Below are positions 12,501-24,864 of a stretch of 64,000 nucleotides of DNA, piece after piece. Location: positions 1,364,001 through 1,428,000 of the forward strand of contig JABYQN010000012.1 in NCBI GenBank assembly GCA_022606135.1, read 5' to 3'. The stretch comes from Fomes fomentarius (taxonomy: Eukaryota > Basidiomycota > Agaricomycetes > Polyporales > Polyporaceae). The notes under the pieces are model-generated. The model was not told the origin of the DNA. It made no database searches and saw only the letters and a program-made list of their open reading frames with translations. The translations under genes were made by a program, and so were the position numbers. The number at the start of each line of letters is the position of its first letter. Position 1 is the stretch's first letter.

Positions 12501-13642
12501 CGATGCAAGACTCACCGATCATCATCCGCCGAGGCACATCGACGGAGGCGGCGACCGATGAGCCTATCGCAGGCCCTTCTCGACTACCTGCAGATGCACC
12601 TATACCGTCATCTCCCTTGATCGAGCAAGGGCGAGGTGAGCGGATGTACTCACATCAACACTCACATTCAAATGCGACGATTACTGCACCGACCCCTCCT
12701 GCGAACGTACATCATTTCTCGCTTCCCGTTGCTATGCCCATCTCCTCGCCCTCTGGCACAACTCTCGGTCCTCGGCATTCCCAGTCGCGGTCACGGTCAC
12801 CGCCGTTCCTCCCGACGCAACGAAACTCGCTACATGCATACTCCTATCAGACGCAGTACCCCAGTCCGAGATTGGGCGTATCAAATCTGCCTCCTCGGCT
12901 GCGCGCAGACCGTGAGCGAAACCTCGGACATGTGAGTCCTTCTGGGTTTGCAGGGTTGCAATTACACGCAAGTATCCCAGACGCCCGCGCTGTCGCCGCA
13001 CAAGCCGACATGATGCATCTTCAGTCCAACGCACATACTCACATGCAACTGCGCTCGGCATCGCCCTATGCGACCCATTCGCATTCGTCGGGAAGCGCAT
13101 CTCCGCCCATGTCGTCCACGAGCTCGCAGTACGCCCCGTCATCCTCGCCACTGTCGACATCGCCTCCATCCCCAGCGCAGAGTGACATGAAGTGTGTGCG
13201 GGGGAACGAAGGCGTCGAGGTTGTGAGTCCCCTCAGGTCGCCAATCTCGATGTTGGACGAGCCGGCGCCCGTGGCAACGACCATCCCTGAGGTGCAGGAG
13301 CTGCGTGAGTTCGAGAAGAGCGCTCCGACCCCTGTTCCTGTGGTCGCCATCCTTGCTCCGACTCCAGCCACCGAACCGCCGGCTTCCGGGGAGAAGCAGC
13401 TGGACGGGAAGCCTGCCGAGACGATCGCCCCGGTCGAGCCAACACCGACTTCGGCGGTCGGGATTGCAGAGATGTCATCCGATGCGGACGAACGTCAGGA
13501 GACGGTCAAAGAGCTCTTGGCTCTGCAAATGCCAGAGGTCTTGGTGGCCGAGACGAGTTCTGCTCCGAGTGCTGGCACCACGGCTGAGGGTACGGACTCA
13601 ACAACTGCTCCCTCAACAGCGCAAGAGCCCATTGGACCGTAA
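9593..13642 (+). CDS. Cid1-type RNA nucleotidyltransferase (poly(A)/poly(U) polymerase) with long disordered tail
   Basis: This non-canonical poly(A) or poly(U) polymerase adds nucleotides to RNA 3' ends. The catalytic domain is split over many short exons. It contains the GS motif plus first two aspartates (LLSFGSSANGFSLKNS joined over the intron to DMDLCCLID), the third aspartate region (ACDIGFENRLALENTRLLMC), the finger/helix segment LKVWSKRRKINSPYKGTLSS followed by YGYVLLVIYFL, and the PAP-associated domain (FFKFYSRDFAYNTGVASIKA, DPFETDFNVARC). From about 11216 one exon encodes roughly 750 residues of low-complexity Pro/Ser-rich tail with an RS-dipeptide block near 12451-12494 and Gln-rich helices (near 11870-11910). 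The ATG at 9593 is the first in frame before the conserved part. Whether it adds A or U cannot be told here. Confidence 0.9.
12451..12494 (+). repeat. RS-dipeptide-coding tandem repeat
   Basis: An AGTAGRAGCCGG-like 12-mer is repeated in frame and encodes Ser-Arg dipeptides (RSRSRSRSRSRSRSPSDS). RS tracts are typical of splicing factors and SR-kinase substrates and unusual for a Cid1-family enzyme. Confidence 0.8.
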
Positions 13643-14721
13643 CTTGGTTCTAGTAACGGTCATCGTGTCGTCTTTCTTGGATTGGACGCCTGCTGTGAGC
13701 TTCCCTGCCTCGGGGGCATAGACGGAACGAGCTCATCACGCATCGTCCTCACCACATGGCGTCTGCTTCTTGTATCCGCCGATATGTCCCACCGGTAGAA
13801 ATCTCTATTCTCCCGGACCTGGGCAACATGAATCTTGCATATATTTAGGTTCAAGCAATCGAACCGTTCATCTCCTTTCCTCTCCTCCCTATCATGTGTC
13901 AAGAAATCAAGGCCAATAGTTTCCGCCTTCGATACGTAATCTCCCATCCGCGATCGCATACTCTCACTGTTTGCTCCATCCGCATAATTCCAAGAACACC
14001 ATAACAACACAGAACGATCATCATCCACCCACCACATCATTGCCCATATCATCCAACATCGTCTATCGTCCCCTGTATGTGTCGATCCTGCTATTCGCTG
14101 CTGCTCCGTTGCCGCTCGCATTCGTACATACCATCTCCAACGTCGTCACCCATCACACGTATCCTATCCCCCTGGCATTCGTAATTTCCTTTCATCCCAC
14201 CTCTTACGCATCGGCTGATTGGCTCGTGCTTCTTGCACAGTCCCGGTGCCGGGAGCTTGTTCCCCTGGACTTGGCTTGCTAACACGCATGCTTGCTTCCC
14301 TGTCCCAGATTGGTGCATTGGACAAGGGCTAGGTCCTCCCTGTTCAATGTCCCATATGTATTACCACCGTCGCAGACATCCTGTTCCCCCAAACCCACAC
14401 TGTAGTCGATAGGATGTTTGACCATTATGCATACCTGCTACGCAGGACGATCTTGAATTGTGTTGCACGTTTATAGTACTGTTGATCTATGCACTGAAGT
14501 CACGGTGTCTCCTGGGTCGCGGCAAGTCGACAATGAGACGCGTGACGGAACGCGTGACAGGACGCGTCGCGAACCAAACTCGCGTTGGCGCCCACTGCTT
14601 GAACAAGGCCACCTGGAAAAGACGATCTCCATTACAAGTGGCCAGTCTCCGTTCTTGATCCCTGCGCACATCTCCAGGTTGTCGCAATACACTTTAACTT
14701 TAAATTACAGACTACACGGGA
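13643..14721. other. Intergenic: 3' UTR and resolvase promoter
   Basis: About 1.1 kb between two tandem plus-strand genes. The left part is C/T-rich, untranslated-looking sequence; a 103-codon frame (13971-14282) has no support. The right part holds the MCB cluster and an E2F-like TTGGCGCC near 14585. Confidence 0.5.
14538..14567. promoter_or_regulatory. Three phased MCB elements (ACGCGT) upstream of the resolvase gene
   Basis: ACGCGT occurs at 14538, 14550 and 14562, exactly 12 bp apart, 155-185 bp before the ATG. TTGGCGCC, an E2F/MBF-like site, lies 18 bp further on. In fungi MBF binds ACGCGT to drive G1/S genes, so cell-cycle control of the resolvase is inferred. Confidence 0.7.
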
Positions 14722-17700
14722 ATGGGTGTTCCAGGACTTTGGGATGTGGGTTCTTTCAGCCGGTTGTCACCGCGTTGAACAAACTGTTGATGTACCACAG
14801 ACCTTGAGACCGGCAGGGGTGAAACGCTCCCTCACACATTTGGCCGTTGAAGACGGTTTTCGGGCGAACACTCATGGAAAGCGCGGTTTCCGCGTCGGTA
14901 TCGACGCCAGCATATGGTTCTATCATGCCACATACGGCCGCGAAGGCGAAAATCCAGAACTCAGGACGCTCTTCTTCCGATGCACACGACTCATGAGCAT
15001 GCCATTCTTGCCTCTCTTCGTATTCGACGGCCCGAAACGTCCAGAGATCAAGCGAGGCAAAAGAATCAGTGGGAAGAACCACTGGATGGTCCAGGGTATG
15101 CAGGAGCTCATCTCCGCGTTCGGCTTCGAGTGGAGGATGGTGAGTGTTTGGTGGCCATCTCGCGACCATATATCTGGAAACCCCTGTCTTGATAGGCACC
15201 TGGAGAGGCTGAAGCGGAGCTCGCCTATTTGAACCGCATTGGGATCATCGATGCTGTGTTGTCCGACGATGTCGATACCTTTCTGTTTGGCGCCAAGATA
15301 CTGGTTCGCAAGTGAGTGGTCTCAATTCTACGTGCCACACCAAAATACTGAGCCACTCCAAGCCCAAGTGCGACCCTGTCTGGAAACAAGCGCCACTCCT
15401 TGAAGAATGCGGCAGGGAAGGACGATGGGCAACATGTCATGACCTACGCCTCTTCAGACATCCTCTCGCATGATGAGATACAACTGAGCCAGGGCGGGAT
15501 GATCCTCATTGGCGTCCTCCGTGGCGGTGACTACAGCGATGGACTGCACGGCTGCGGCATAGCGACTGCGCATGGACTGGCAAAGGCTGGCTTTGGTGAC
15601 TCGTTACTTCAGGCCGCGCGCACCCTATCTCGCGACGACCTTGAAGACTTCCTCGTCGGCTGGCGTAAAGATATCTGCCACGAGCTCAAGACGAACTCGA
15701 GCGGACGCCTGCAGAGGAAGAGTCCTGCCCTCGCGAAGACGATCACAGAGGACTTTCCCGATATCGACGTAGTGCTCGCCTACACGAACCCCGTAACGTC
15801 CGAAGCGAAGGGCGCAGGACACAAGAACACCGTTGTCGATTGGGACAAGGAGCCTGACCTGGGCAAGATCGCAGGGCTCTGCGAGATGTACTTCGAGTGG
15901 GGGCTCAAGCATGTCATCATCAAGCGCTTCAGGACAGTCCTCTGGCCATCTGCCGTCCTCCGCATCCTCAGACGCGCAGCGCTCATCAAGGACAGGAAGG
16001 CCGCCGCCCTTGGGGCGAGGGACCCCGTGACTCCGAGAAAGGGCGGCAAGGAGCATCGCGCGCCGCCTGGGACGCCTTCCAGCATGATCACGAAACACTT
16101 CGCACGGATCACACTGAATACGCCCCGCCGTAATCCACAGTCTGATTGTGATAGCGATGACGAAGACGACGATGGGGAGGGTCTTATCGTGACGATTCAT
16201 TCATCTCGAAGACATGCCTCGACGGACAATGTGCTCGAGTACCGGCTTGAGATCGCCCCAGCCCAGCTCGTGCGCCTCTGCGAGGCTGGTATCCGGGGCC
16301 TGCGTACCGAAGTGCCTCCGGATCTGTCAGACTCAGAAGACGATGAGGAGGACGACGACGATGATAGCGGTGGTACCGGAAAGAAGGGCAAGAAGAAGTC
16401 GAACAAGCCACCGCCTGATCCCACCAGTCATCTGCGGATATGGATGCCAGCGTGCATGGTAGAGATTGTTGAGCCGCAGCTTGTGGAGGAATTCGAGGGC
16501 ATTCAGCGGCAGAAGGCGGAGAAGAAGGCCGCCAAAGGCACCAAGGCAAAGAAGAGCGCCGAGGCGGGCGGCAAGGCAAAGAAGACGAGACTCCCTGCAG
16601 TTACCGCTATTGCCGAAGAGGAAGAGGAGTCTGGCTCTAATTCCGACGTTCCCCCGCCCCCTCCCAAACCGAAGACGACGAAAGCGGCTGCGTCGGCGCC
16701 AAAGACCAGTCAGACCAAGGCTGTCGCAACCGCTGCGAAGAAACCGACTGTGGACAAAGTGACCGCGGTTGCAGGCCCTTCCAAGATCAACGGCTTCTTC
16801 GCTGCGAAGAAGACAACGACCGTCGCCGCCGATCGAAAGGCAAAGGTCGTATCAAACGCGGCCAAAGTCGCCGACCTGTTCAGAGACATCCCTCCCCTCG
16901 GCTCACAATCCTCAGCATTAGATACGGAGCAGTCGAGCGACGATGGGCTGCCTCATCCTTCGCATCTGGCTCACGTACCGTACATATCGACTTCTTCTGG
17001 GCCGTCCTTCCCTTCGACTTCGACTTCAACTTCAACTACCTCCGCGGGCGCATCGAAATCAGCTTCAAGTCGTCTCCTCGGTTTCTTGGGATCTCGTTCA
17101 CCGGTCGGAGCTCAATCGGCATCCGTTCGGTCTCCATCGAAGTCGTGCCCTACCAAATCGTCGCCTTCCAAGGAGCGAGTTCTCCGCCCCTTCCCTATGG
17201 ATTTCGACATGTTCAAGGAGGACGAACCTCCCACGCTCCATCCTATGGACGAAGACATATTCACGGCTGATGATGGAAGCAAATCATCAGCATCAGCGAG
17301 GACACGCACCTACTCCAGCTTGTCCACCGATACGGATGCGCCTTCATCTAAGCAGCAGCTACAGAAGTCCCATCGGCGGTCCGAGAAGCACTCGTCTCCA
17401 AGGAAGACGCCTACAAAAGGCAAACAGCCGTCCCCGCGTGAGGAAGAGGAAGAATCATCCGACGAGGACGATATTCACCGTCCGCCTTCGCCATCTCCAC
17501 TCAAAGGCCGACAACCGACGGTTCTGGGTAGCAGCACACATTATCCAGGACGGAACGGATCTGTGCTTCAAAGAGAGGAAGAAGAGGAGTCCGACCGCGC
17601 ACCCTCGCCTTCTCCAATGCGTCGCAAGGTCTTGCCTGTGACCTCGAACAGGCCACCAAGACCGACTGCTCCACGGAAGCCCGCCCCATTTCCTGCCGAT

Positions 17701-17919
17701 CTGTCCATTATCTCCATCTCGAGCGATTCAGATACAGATTCCCCGCCGCTGAAGTCGAACAAAGTCGCCCCACTGCAGCTTGCCAAGGCAAGACTTAGCT
17801 CTAACAAGACAGCTGTCTCTCTCACTACCCAATCTGCGCAACCTGTCTCGGTTCCTATCGCCACGACGAAGCCTCCGCGAAGGACCTACGACCCGGCCAA
17901 TGTTATCGATCTGACATGA
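14722..17919 (+). CDS. YEN1: GEN1/Yen1-type Holliday-junction resolvase (XPG/Rad2 nuclease family)
   Basis: This structure-specific nuclease resolves Holliday junctions late in the cell cycle. Exons 14722-14745, 14801-15139, 15196-15311 and 15369-17919 sum to 1009 aa in frame. The XPG-N part begins MGVPGLWD and contains RGFRVGIDASIWFYHA and LPLFVFDGPKRP. The XPG-I part has APGEAEAELAYLNRIG and VLSDDVDTFLFGAK with the catalytic acids. The helix-two-turn-helix region has GVLRGGDYSDGLHGCGIATA, whose GGDY is typical of GEN1/Yen1 and not of FEN1 or EXO1. The second half is disordered, with acidic, Lys-rich and Ser-Pro blocks, several S/T-P-x-K/R CDK-type sites, and two SUMO-interaction-like motifs (SIISISSDSD and the terminal VIDLT). 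It converges on the TSC2 gene. Confidence 0.93.
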
Positions 17920-18196
17920 TGATTTGTTGTTCCTTGCGTGGTATTTTTGAATACAGTGTGTTGTGCTACTATCCAACAGTCGGAATGCCGCGTGAAGTAG
18001 TGATAGTGGAACATAGATCAGAGATGTGCTGAATGCTACAATGTGTTGAGGAGGGCCAAAGCTGGGGGTACGGGAAGATCGAAATCGATCGTAATCAGGG
18101 TGTGTTATGGAAGGAAAGCGTCATGCATAGGGAATTAGGAACGGTCCATCTCGTCATACCGTCGTGCCGTGCGTGATGATACATCGTAGATCATGC
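17920..18196. other. Convergent intergenic stretch
   Basis: The 277 bp between the resolvase and TSC2 stop codons. Nothing is visible beyond presumed 3' UTRs and poly(A) sites. Confidence 0.5.
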
Positions 18197-21100
18197 CTAG
18201 TATTCTGTCGTGAAGTCTCGCAGCCGCTGCTGCCCGGAGAGGCTATTCTCCGGCTCAGGTGCAGGATCCGCAGCATGCATTTGGTCACGGAACCGTTGAA
18301 TGGCTTCCAGCCGTGAACGCCAGTTCGTGATGACCTCGTCGTGCCTTGTATCCCCGCCTGTACTTTGCCAGACAGAGACGAACCAGTCAGAAAGGAGGCT
18401 GAGCTGCCTCACGAGCTGTGGAAGATTCTCGGCCGAAATAAGCTTGAAGTCGCCGATAGGCGTGAACTCGACCATGCCGGGAGCCCGCTGCACAGTCACC
18501 TTGAAGTACTCGTGCTCATGGATATTGTTCGAGAATGCCGCAATCGCTCCGCGTGAGTGTGGTTCGACGACGATGTTAACGAACTGGAACTGCGTCGAAA
18601 GCGTGTCGAACTTGTACGGCTTGCCCGAGTCATTCCACACGATCCGGACGTAGTCATTCCCGATGTGGGCCTTTTTGCTCGTACAGTTCGGGTCGTCGCC
18701 GTTGGGCATCAGTGTCGCGGTGTGGAAGAGGATTTGCCCTATGTCGTCCCACCAGGCGTAGGCATACTCTCCGTCGACGTCTGGGTCGAGCCCACCATCG
18801 TAGACATCGACCTGTCCTCGAAGGTAGATGAGCCGACCAAGACCTTCAAGGAAGCGTGTGTACGCAGGAGAGCCGTGCGTGTTCCGTAGGATCTCGATCT
18901 CGTGCTCTTGTCCGGGAGCGACGTACATGACGCCGACCTTGTGAGTGTCGATCACAGGCATCCTGTCGAAGGTGCGGAAGAAGCTGGCAAGCTTGGACTT
19001 GTCCGTGACGAGGCGACCCCGTCCTGCCGGGCGGTTGTCCGGATATGCAGACAGCTGCAAGGCGAAGTAACTGGGATCGACCTCGACCCGCTTGCGCCTC
19101 TGCGAGGGCGCGCTGCGACTCCAGACGTAACCCGTGATCGGATCTGGCCGAGGGACATTCTGAGACGAGTTCGCTGTTTTGCTCAACGCGTCCTTAACGT
19201 CATTCTGGCACGCGGCCACGGTATCAAACGGCAGTCTGGTGAGATAAAGGAAGAACGCACCACGGTTGTGTTGCCATTGCCAACGAGCTCTTCCGTGGGA
19301 TCGTCCTCAGTGACCTCGCCTCCATCGTCCTCGCGGTCCATCATGAGCATTCCAGAGATCGAGACCAAATCAGGGTCGACATCTCCGAGAGGCACCATGG
19401 GGACGTTCTCCGCACGGACGAGGAACTTTGTCAGGCCGGAGGACCTGCGCGACAGCACCTCGATCCAGCCCCGCCTCGCGAGGGCGCGTATAGTGACCAC
19501 CGAGTTTCCGAGGATCCAAGTCTTCTCGCTGATAGCTGGCTCTTGTCCCTTGGACTGCAAGTTGGGGTTCATGACGATGTCGTCTAGTGTGGACTTCGCC
19601 GGTCGCGGGTCCGCGCTAGCGTACGTGTACCTCGCGAGCCAGTCGAACGCAACCTCAGTGGGAGCATCGACTTCGAGCTTGCTGCCATTCGCCAACAGCA
19701 GCTGGCGCACGATGTAGCTGACGTGACGCGCACGGTCTGGCATGTCGACCGCGAGGAACCACACATAGGTGATGTAGTACGACATGATGCGCACATGCTG
19801 GGAGAGCGCCCAAGAGATGGACGGGGACCCATCCATGCGGTTGTGGTGCTCGAGGTACTTGAGCGCAACCGCGAACACCATCTTGTAGTCGCTCTCAGTG
19901 AAGTTGACGTAGAGCGGTCGCTGCGAGCCGACGATGGCGAGGAAGTCGATGATGTGCACGGCCATGGTAGGGTTCGACATGATCTGCGAGAGCTTCTCCA
20001 TGATGCGCGAGAGGTACTTGGTCATGGACGACTGCAGCTCGAACGCGGATAGCGAGAGTGCATGAAGACAGCATCTCTGGGTCGACGGCTGCTGGTTCAG
20101 GCCCGACAAGAAGACCTCGACGAGATGGTGGAGCGGTTGGGGATTGTCGAAGCATCGCTTGTAGCTGATGAGGACTGCGAGGGTGTGGAACGCTAGTCCC
20201 TGTGCGTCGCGCGAGATGAGGCCTTCAGGCCAGCGCTCGATGTTCTTGCCAAGTGAGGTGTCCATGATCCCCTTGCACAGTGCGGCGAGCAACTTCCCGA
20301 TGACCACCTTGGATCGCGGACCACAGAACAGGTGCTTGTTAGCAAGCTGGGTGGGGAGGTGGCATAGGATGTAGGATAAGATCTCCCACTCCTTCTCAGT
20401 CTCGATGACCTCCACCAACTTTGAGAGGTACAACGAAGACTGTAGGACGGAGTCGCTATGCCCAGGGACGTTCGGGTCGTACGACGTCATACCTTCGCTT
20501 GCCACATCTGACGCAGTCACAGACAGCGACAACAGCTCCGGGATCGACCACAACTGCTCTCGAGGCTTCAGCTTCATGATCGCGGGCGGAAGAGTGCGTG
20601 CAGGTACCCTTGACCGACTCCTGCTCGCATCCACACGCGGTTGACCTCCTCGCCCTCTCGACGGCCTCCTTCCGTCCCTCTCCACCGGCCCTCGTGCCCG
20701 CGTCCGACGTACCTCTTCGTCCCGTAGGAGGTCTTCGAAAGTACTATGGCTAGCCTCCGCCCGGTTGATGAGTGCCGCGAGCGAAGCGATATGCCCGTCC
20801 TTGTCGTACTCGTCCTTAGAAAAGTACAACCGGTGGTCGCGATCCACACGGAGACGCATCAGGAACTGCAGGACAGTCAGCCGCCCGCGCACACAGCCCG
20901 CCGAAGAGATGAGGTCGACGAGCTGCTGGAAAACGCGCCTCGCGTGCCACAGGCTGCACTGTGACAACGCGAGAGGCGTGAAGACAAGCTGGCTGAACAC
21001 CGACACAAGTGCGATAACTGCGCCGACCGAGCGCGGGGTGGTAGAAGGGATGTCGGCTGGTGCGAGTACCGGCGAGGGCACCTCGACTTGGATGGGCATG

Positions 21101-23595
21101 TCGTTGGTAGCTCGGCGAGGTTTGGACTGTGATCGCGAGGGCATACCTACAGTGAGCGAAGACAGGAGAGACATCACCGAAGGGAGTGTTTCCTTCTCTC
21201 GCGCCGCTGGAGGATATTCCGAGGTCATCCGTGACAAGATGGGCGACGTCGTTGCTGTGTTGGTAGGAGGGATCATCGCTGGCGGTGAGGGCGCAGAAGA
21301 CTCGACCGTCAGCACCGAGGCTGCATCGTCATCGTCATCTTGTCGTTGTTCATGCGCCATGGCCAACAGGAAGTCAAGAATTTCCTCGCAGAACGTCCCT
21401 TGAAGCTCGCACTGTTCCGTGTTCGGGTCGTCGGCGTGCTTCTCCACAAGACGCAATACCGCCTCGTCCGCCAATAGGCCCCATACGACCAACGCTGAGG
21501 GATCCTCCAGATCCTCGACGGAGTGTTGTCTCCACACATCAAAGACCAAACTCGCCAGAGGTTTCCTGTATGCAGGAATGTCCTTCACAAACTCCCAGAC
21601 CGACTGCAGATGATCCATCGCATGCTGCCGCGTCGACGGACGAGCGGATGCGAACAGGTTGGGCATGGTTAGGATACTTCTCCAGTCATCTAGCCAAGAC
21701 AGCGACGTCGGCGACAGACATTGACGGTCTGCCATGTTGACTAGCAGTTGAGAGAGGTCACGGTCGGATAAATGGTCAGCAAGAGACAGGATGATAGAAG
21801 GAAGGACCGGAAACAATGGGGTTGTCCTGAGATCTTGCGCGAGAATTGTTGCAATCGTGCTGAGAAAACTAGATGGAACGCTCTCCGTACGATTGAGTAA
21901 AATGGGCACAGGGGCGCCGTCGGGCGTCCTTCGGGGACAGTCAACCGGCTTTCCATTGAAAAAGGCGGTGAGATGTACATACTTGAGCGACCGGACGTAC
22001 ACAACTACTTCGCGCATCACTCTCCCAACCGCCTCAATCTCTTCGTCGTCGACTTCTTCGCCTTCGCCGCGCTCATCGATGGCTTGCATCACATCCTTGA
22101 CAATTCCCGCAATTTCGTGCAAAACTGTCTCCTTGGTCAGGTTGTTTTCCAGTGGGTTGACCTCGAGATCTTGCGCAATCCAAGACCGGGCAGCGCGCAC
22201 AAGGACGTTGGCAAAGCGGACGAGATCCCATTCAGCACTTTCGTCCTTTGCCCAAGCGCGCTCCAGAAGACCCCGCTCCAGGGCTAGGTGTGTGGGCACG
22301 CCGGCTGGTGAATACTCGACCGAAGACGCGCGCGCAATGTAGCCACGTGCAAGACGGCCTTCAAGTACACGTCTTACGGAGAGCCGTAGGGTACGGATAG
22401 CTCCTGCTGATGTCTGTACTGACACCCTGGTATCTGTCTGGGAAGAGGGGAAGAAGTGTCTCTTCAGCAAGATCTTGCACTGTGACGCGTACGGTCCTGC
22501 CACGAGCTTGCTCAGGAAATCGGAGACCCGCTGCTCCAGTGTGTGCTGATGTAGATGTGGTGTGCTGGGCTGTATCGAGATGCGGGGAAGAACGGAAGTG
22601 TAGAAGTTCAATGCGCGGAATAGGAAGGGTAGTATTGATGTCAGGTATGTGGGTCCGATGGCAACCAGGCGCACGGAGAGATAAGTCAGATATGCGTCAA
22701 CGATTATTTCGGCCGGATGCTTTACGGGGGAGAGCATCAATAATGAGGTAGACGAGTGATGTCGCCTGTGCGCCGGAGGGAGCTTGGGTGGTGTAACGGT
22801 TTTTGACGATTGAGGTTCAATCTCGGGGGAGCCATGGGGGGAAAGCGTGAAATCTGGCGCCATGGACAAAGCTCTGTCCAATAGCCTTTCCCAGAGTCGA
22901 AGTACGCCGACTGTGTCGTCCTCGGTCAGGCGTGAGACGAATTCGGATTTATCAATGAGATTGATGAGGAGGCCGGTCAGGGACTCGACACTACGCTGAC
23001 GCTCCAACTTGTCTTCGTGCGAGGTGGTGTAAGTGAGCGCGAGGCCGTCAAATGCGCGCTCAATCCAGCTCCCGAGCATGCGCAGTATTTGGGTTTCCAT
23101 GCCCATAGTCTGGGACTGAGAATTGATTAGAGCTCCAAGTGCTTTTGAACGAGCTTCCCATAGTTCCTGGGACCATGGCGCATCTACGAACAGGGAAAGA
23201 CAGGACAGACGGTCGGCAGTGGAGGCCATGGAGGACCTGTTCCCAATGAGGAACGCGGTGAGGATGTCATATCCGGCGGTCTGCAAGGGCGGGGGAGAGT
23301 CGGGGGAGCATAGGGTTGCAAGGACAGGTTGGAGGGTAGAGAGACGAGGAGGAGGCGAGTGCGCACCAATGGTTCCAAGAGCACTGGCCAGAGATTTCGC
23401 ATAGCTGAGGGATGGCACGGCGGGAGGGGTTAGTGCCTCAATCAAGGCTTCCCATTGAAGGGGCGAAGAGACGGCAGGCGGGGCGGGCGTCGGAGCATTC
23501 TCCACCCGACCCCGACGCCAGGCACCGAAAGGAAACGCGCTTGTATTTGCTCTCTGTCTTGCCGGTCGTTGTGAATCGTCATTTTGCGAAGGCAT
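18197..23595 (-). CDS. TSC2: Tuberin (TSC2)-like GTPase-activating protein for Rheb
   Basis: Tuberin is the GAP subunit of the tuberous sclerosis complex; it switches off Rheb and so restrains TORC1. Two exons (19261-23595 and 18197-19204, one 56-bp intron) give 1780 aa, close to human tuberin. The N-terminal two thirds are helical-repeat-like. The C-terminal Rap/Ran-GAP domain begins near KLASFFRTFDRMPVIDTHKV and shows VGVMYVAPGQEHEIEILRN, RLIYLRGQVDVYDGGLD and the catalytic asparagine-thumb segment KKAHIGNDYVRIVWNDSG. For splicing, the donor at 19260 paired with the acceptor at 19205 keeps frame, while the nearer AG at about 19224 does not. The 1445-codon first coding exon is strikingly intron-free compared with neighbouring genes. 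Confidence 0.93.
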
Positions 23596-24050
23596 TCAGT
23601 GTCTCTTTGCCGAGGTCTATTTAGCGCATCCGAGACGATTTACGCGATACAGACTTACGGCGTCGAGAGAGGCAGCTCGAAGACACTTGTTAAGAAACAA
23701 GGGGGTGAACGTGAGCGAAGAGGAGGAATTTACTTCAGGAAGGACGAGGTGGGAGTGGAAAGCGCATGTAAGTAGGTCGTTGTTGCCGAGGTCGAGTCGA
23801 GATGCACGACTGTCGGTCATGGTCCTTCATGGGCGCTCCCCGGCGATCGCCTTACGTACCTTCCAGCGCTTTCCGAAGGGCTGCCAACCTCCCACTATAT
23901 TACTCTGCTTCTGACTTGCAATGTAGCCCATGGATGCAGTGATACCGCCCCTAAGACAACTACGTGGCTATCATACTCTGACAAGCAGCTGGACAACATT
24001 CTTTGACCTCGAGCATCGCCAGCATCGACTCAATCTCAAGTACGTTACAA
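23596..24050. other. Intergenic between two minus-strand genes
   Basis: 455 bp holding the TSC2 promoter and 5' UTR and the 3' UTR of the upstream coiled-coil gene. No gene supported. Confidence 0.45.
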
Positions 24051-24864
24051 TTAGCAGCTACGTTCCAGAGAGGATATCAAGACACCAAAATCTTCCGTGA
24101 ACTCGGTCAGATCATGTAGGACCACGGCCGATGAGGACGCACCTTCAACAGCCTTCTTGGCAATTGCCATTCCCTTCACCTGCCCCTTCTCCCTGTCCTT
24201 GTCATTTACGACCGCTGATTCCTGCTTCTTCTCTGCGAGCGACTACATCACAAGGTGAGTCAGATCTCTCGACACAAGAAGTGACTACACGTACCAACAG
24301 TTTTTGTTGCTCCTGCAGCAATTGTAGCCAGAGTTTGCGTATCTGATCTTCGACCTGCGCATATTGGATGACAAAATTCTCATATACACCGTTCCTGTTT
24401 GACTCAGCGCTTGCAGAGACCGCATATATGCAGGAGATCTCAACACTTACAGCTCCACAATCGCTGTTATGTACTCCTCCAGCCTTCCGGAAATCTGTCG
24501 CATTCGCACTTGAAGCACAGTCACTTACATGGTGGCTTCACATACGCATTTGTCAAGCTCCTCCTTCGCATTCTGAAGGTATCTGGTCTCTTTGTCCTTC
24601 CGTTTCTTCTCCCATGACGCTGATTAAGTTATATCAATCAGCAAATTGCATACACCCGTTGATGTATGCGCCTACATTGCATCTGAGCAGCTACTGCGGC
24701 CATAATACTGTGGATGTGCTCAGTTGGAAGGGTCTCGTGCAGACAGTATCGCGGTATACCCTGCGTCATCGCTGAGCTGCTGGTGATGAGGAACCTGGTT
24801 GAGTTGATGTATTATTGGGATGATATGATGGCTGACTCACCTTGTCCATGCGACTCCGAGTCAT
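24051..24864 (-). CDS. Small six-exon coiled-coil protein, unknown function
   Basis: The gene is visible only when short exons are joined: 24841-24864, 24676-24760, 24546-24619, 24451-24494, 24295-24394 and 24051-24242. All have GT-AG borders, and the lengths sum to 519 nt, exactly 172 codons plus stop. It begins MTRSRMDKGIPRY. The body is rich in Glu, Lys and Gln with heptad-like spacing: SSWEKKRKDKETRYLQNAKE, then ELDKCISGRLEEYITAIVEL, FVIQYAQVEDQIRKLWLQLL and QEQQKLLSLAEKKQ. This suggests a cytosolic coiled coil. No family was recognised. A further small intron in the last exon is possible because a GTGCGT lies in it. Perfect frame closure over six exons makes a real gene likely. Confidence 0.6.

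Noticed and set aside
13971..14282. 103-codon plus-strand frame with hydrophobic stretch
   Set aside because: Lies in the 3' untranslated/intergenic region with skewed C/T composition; no splice or homology support.
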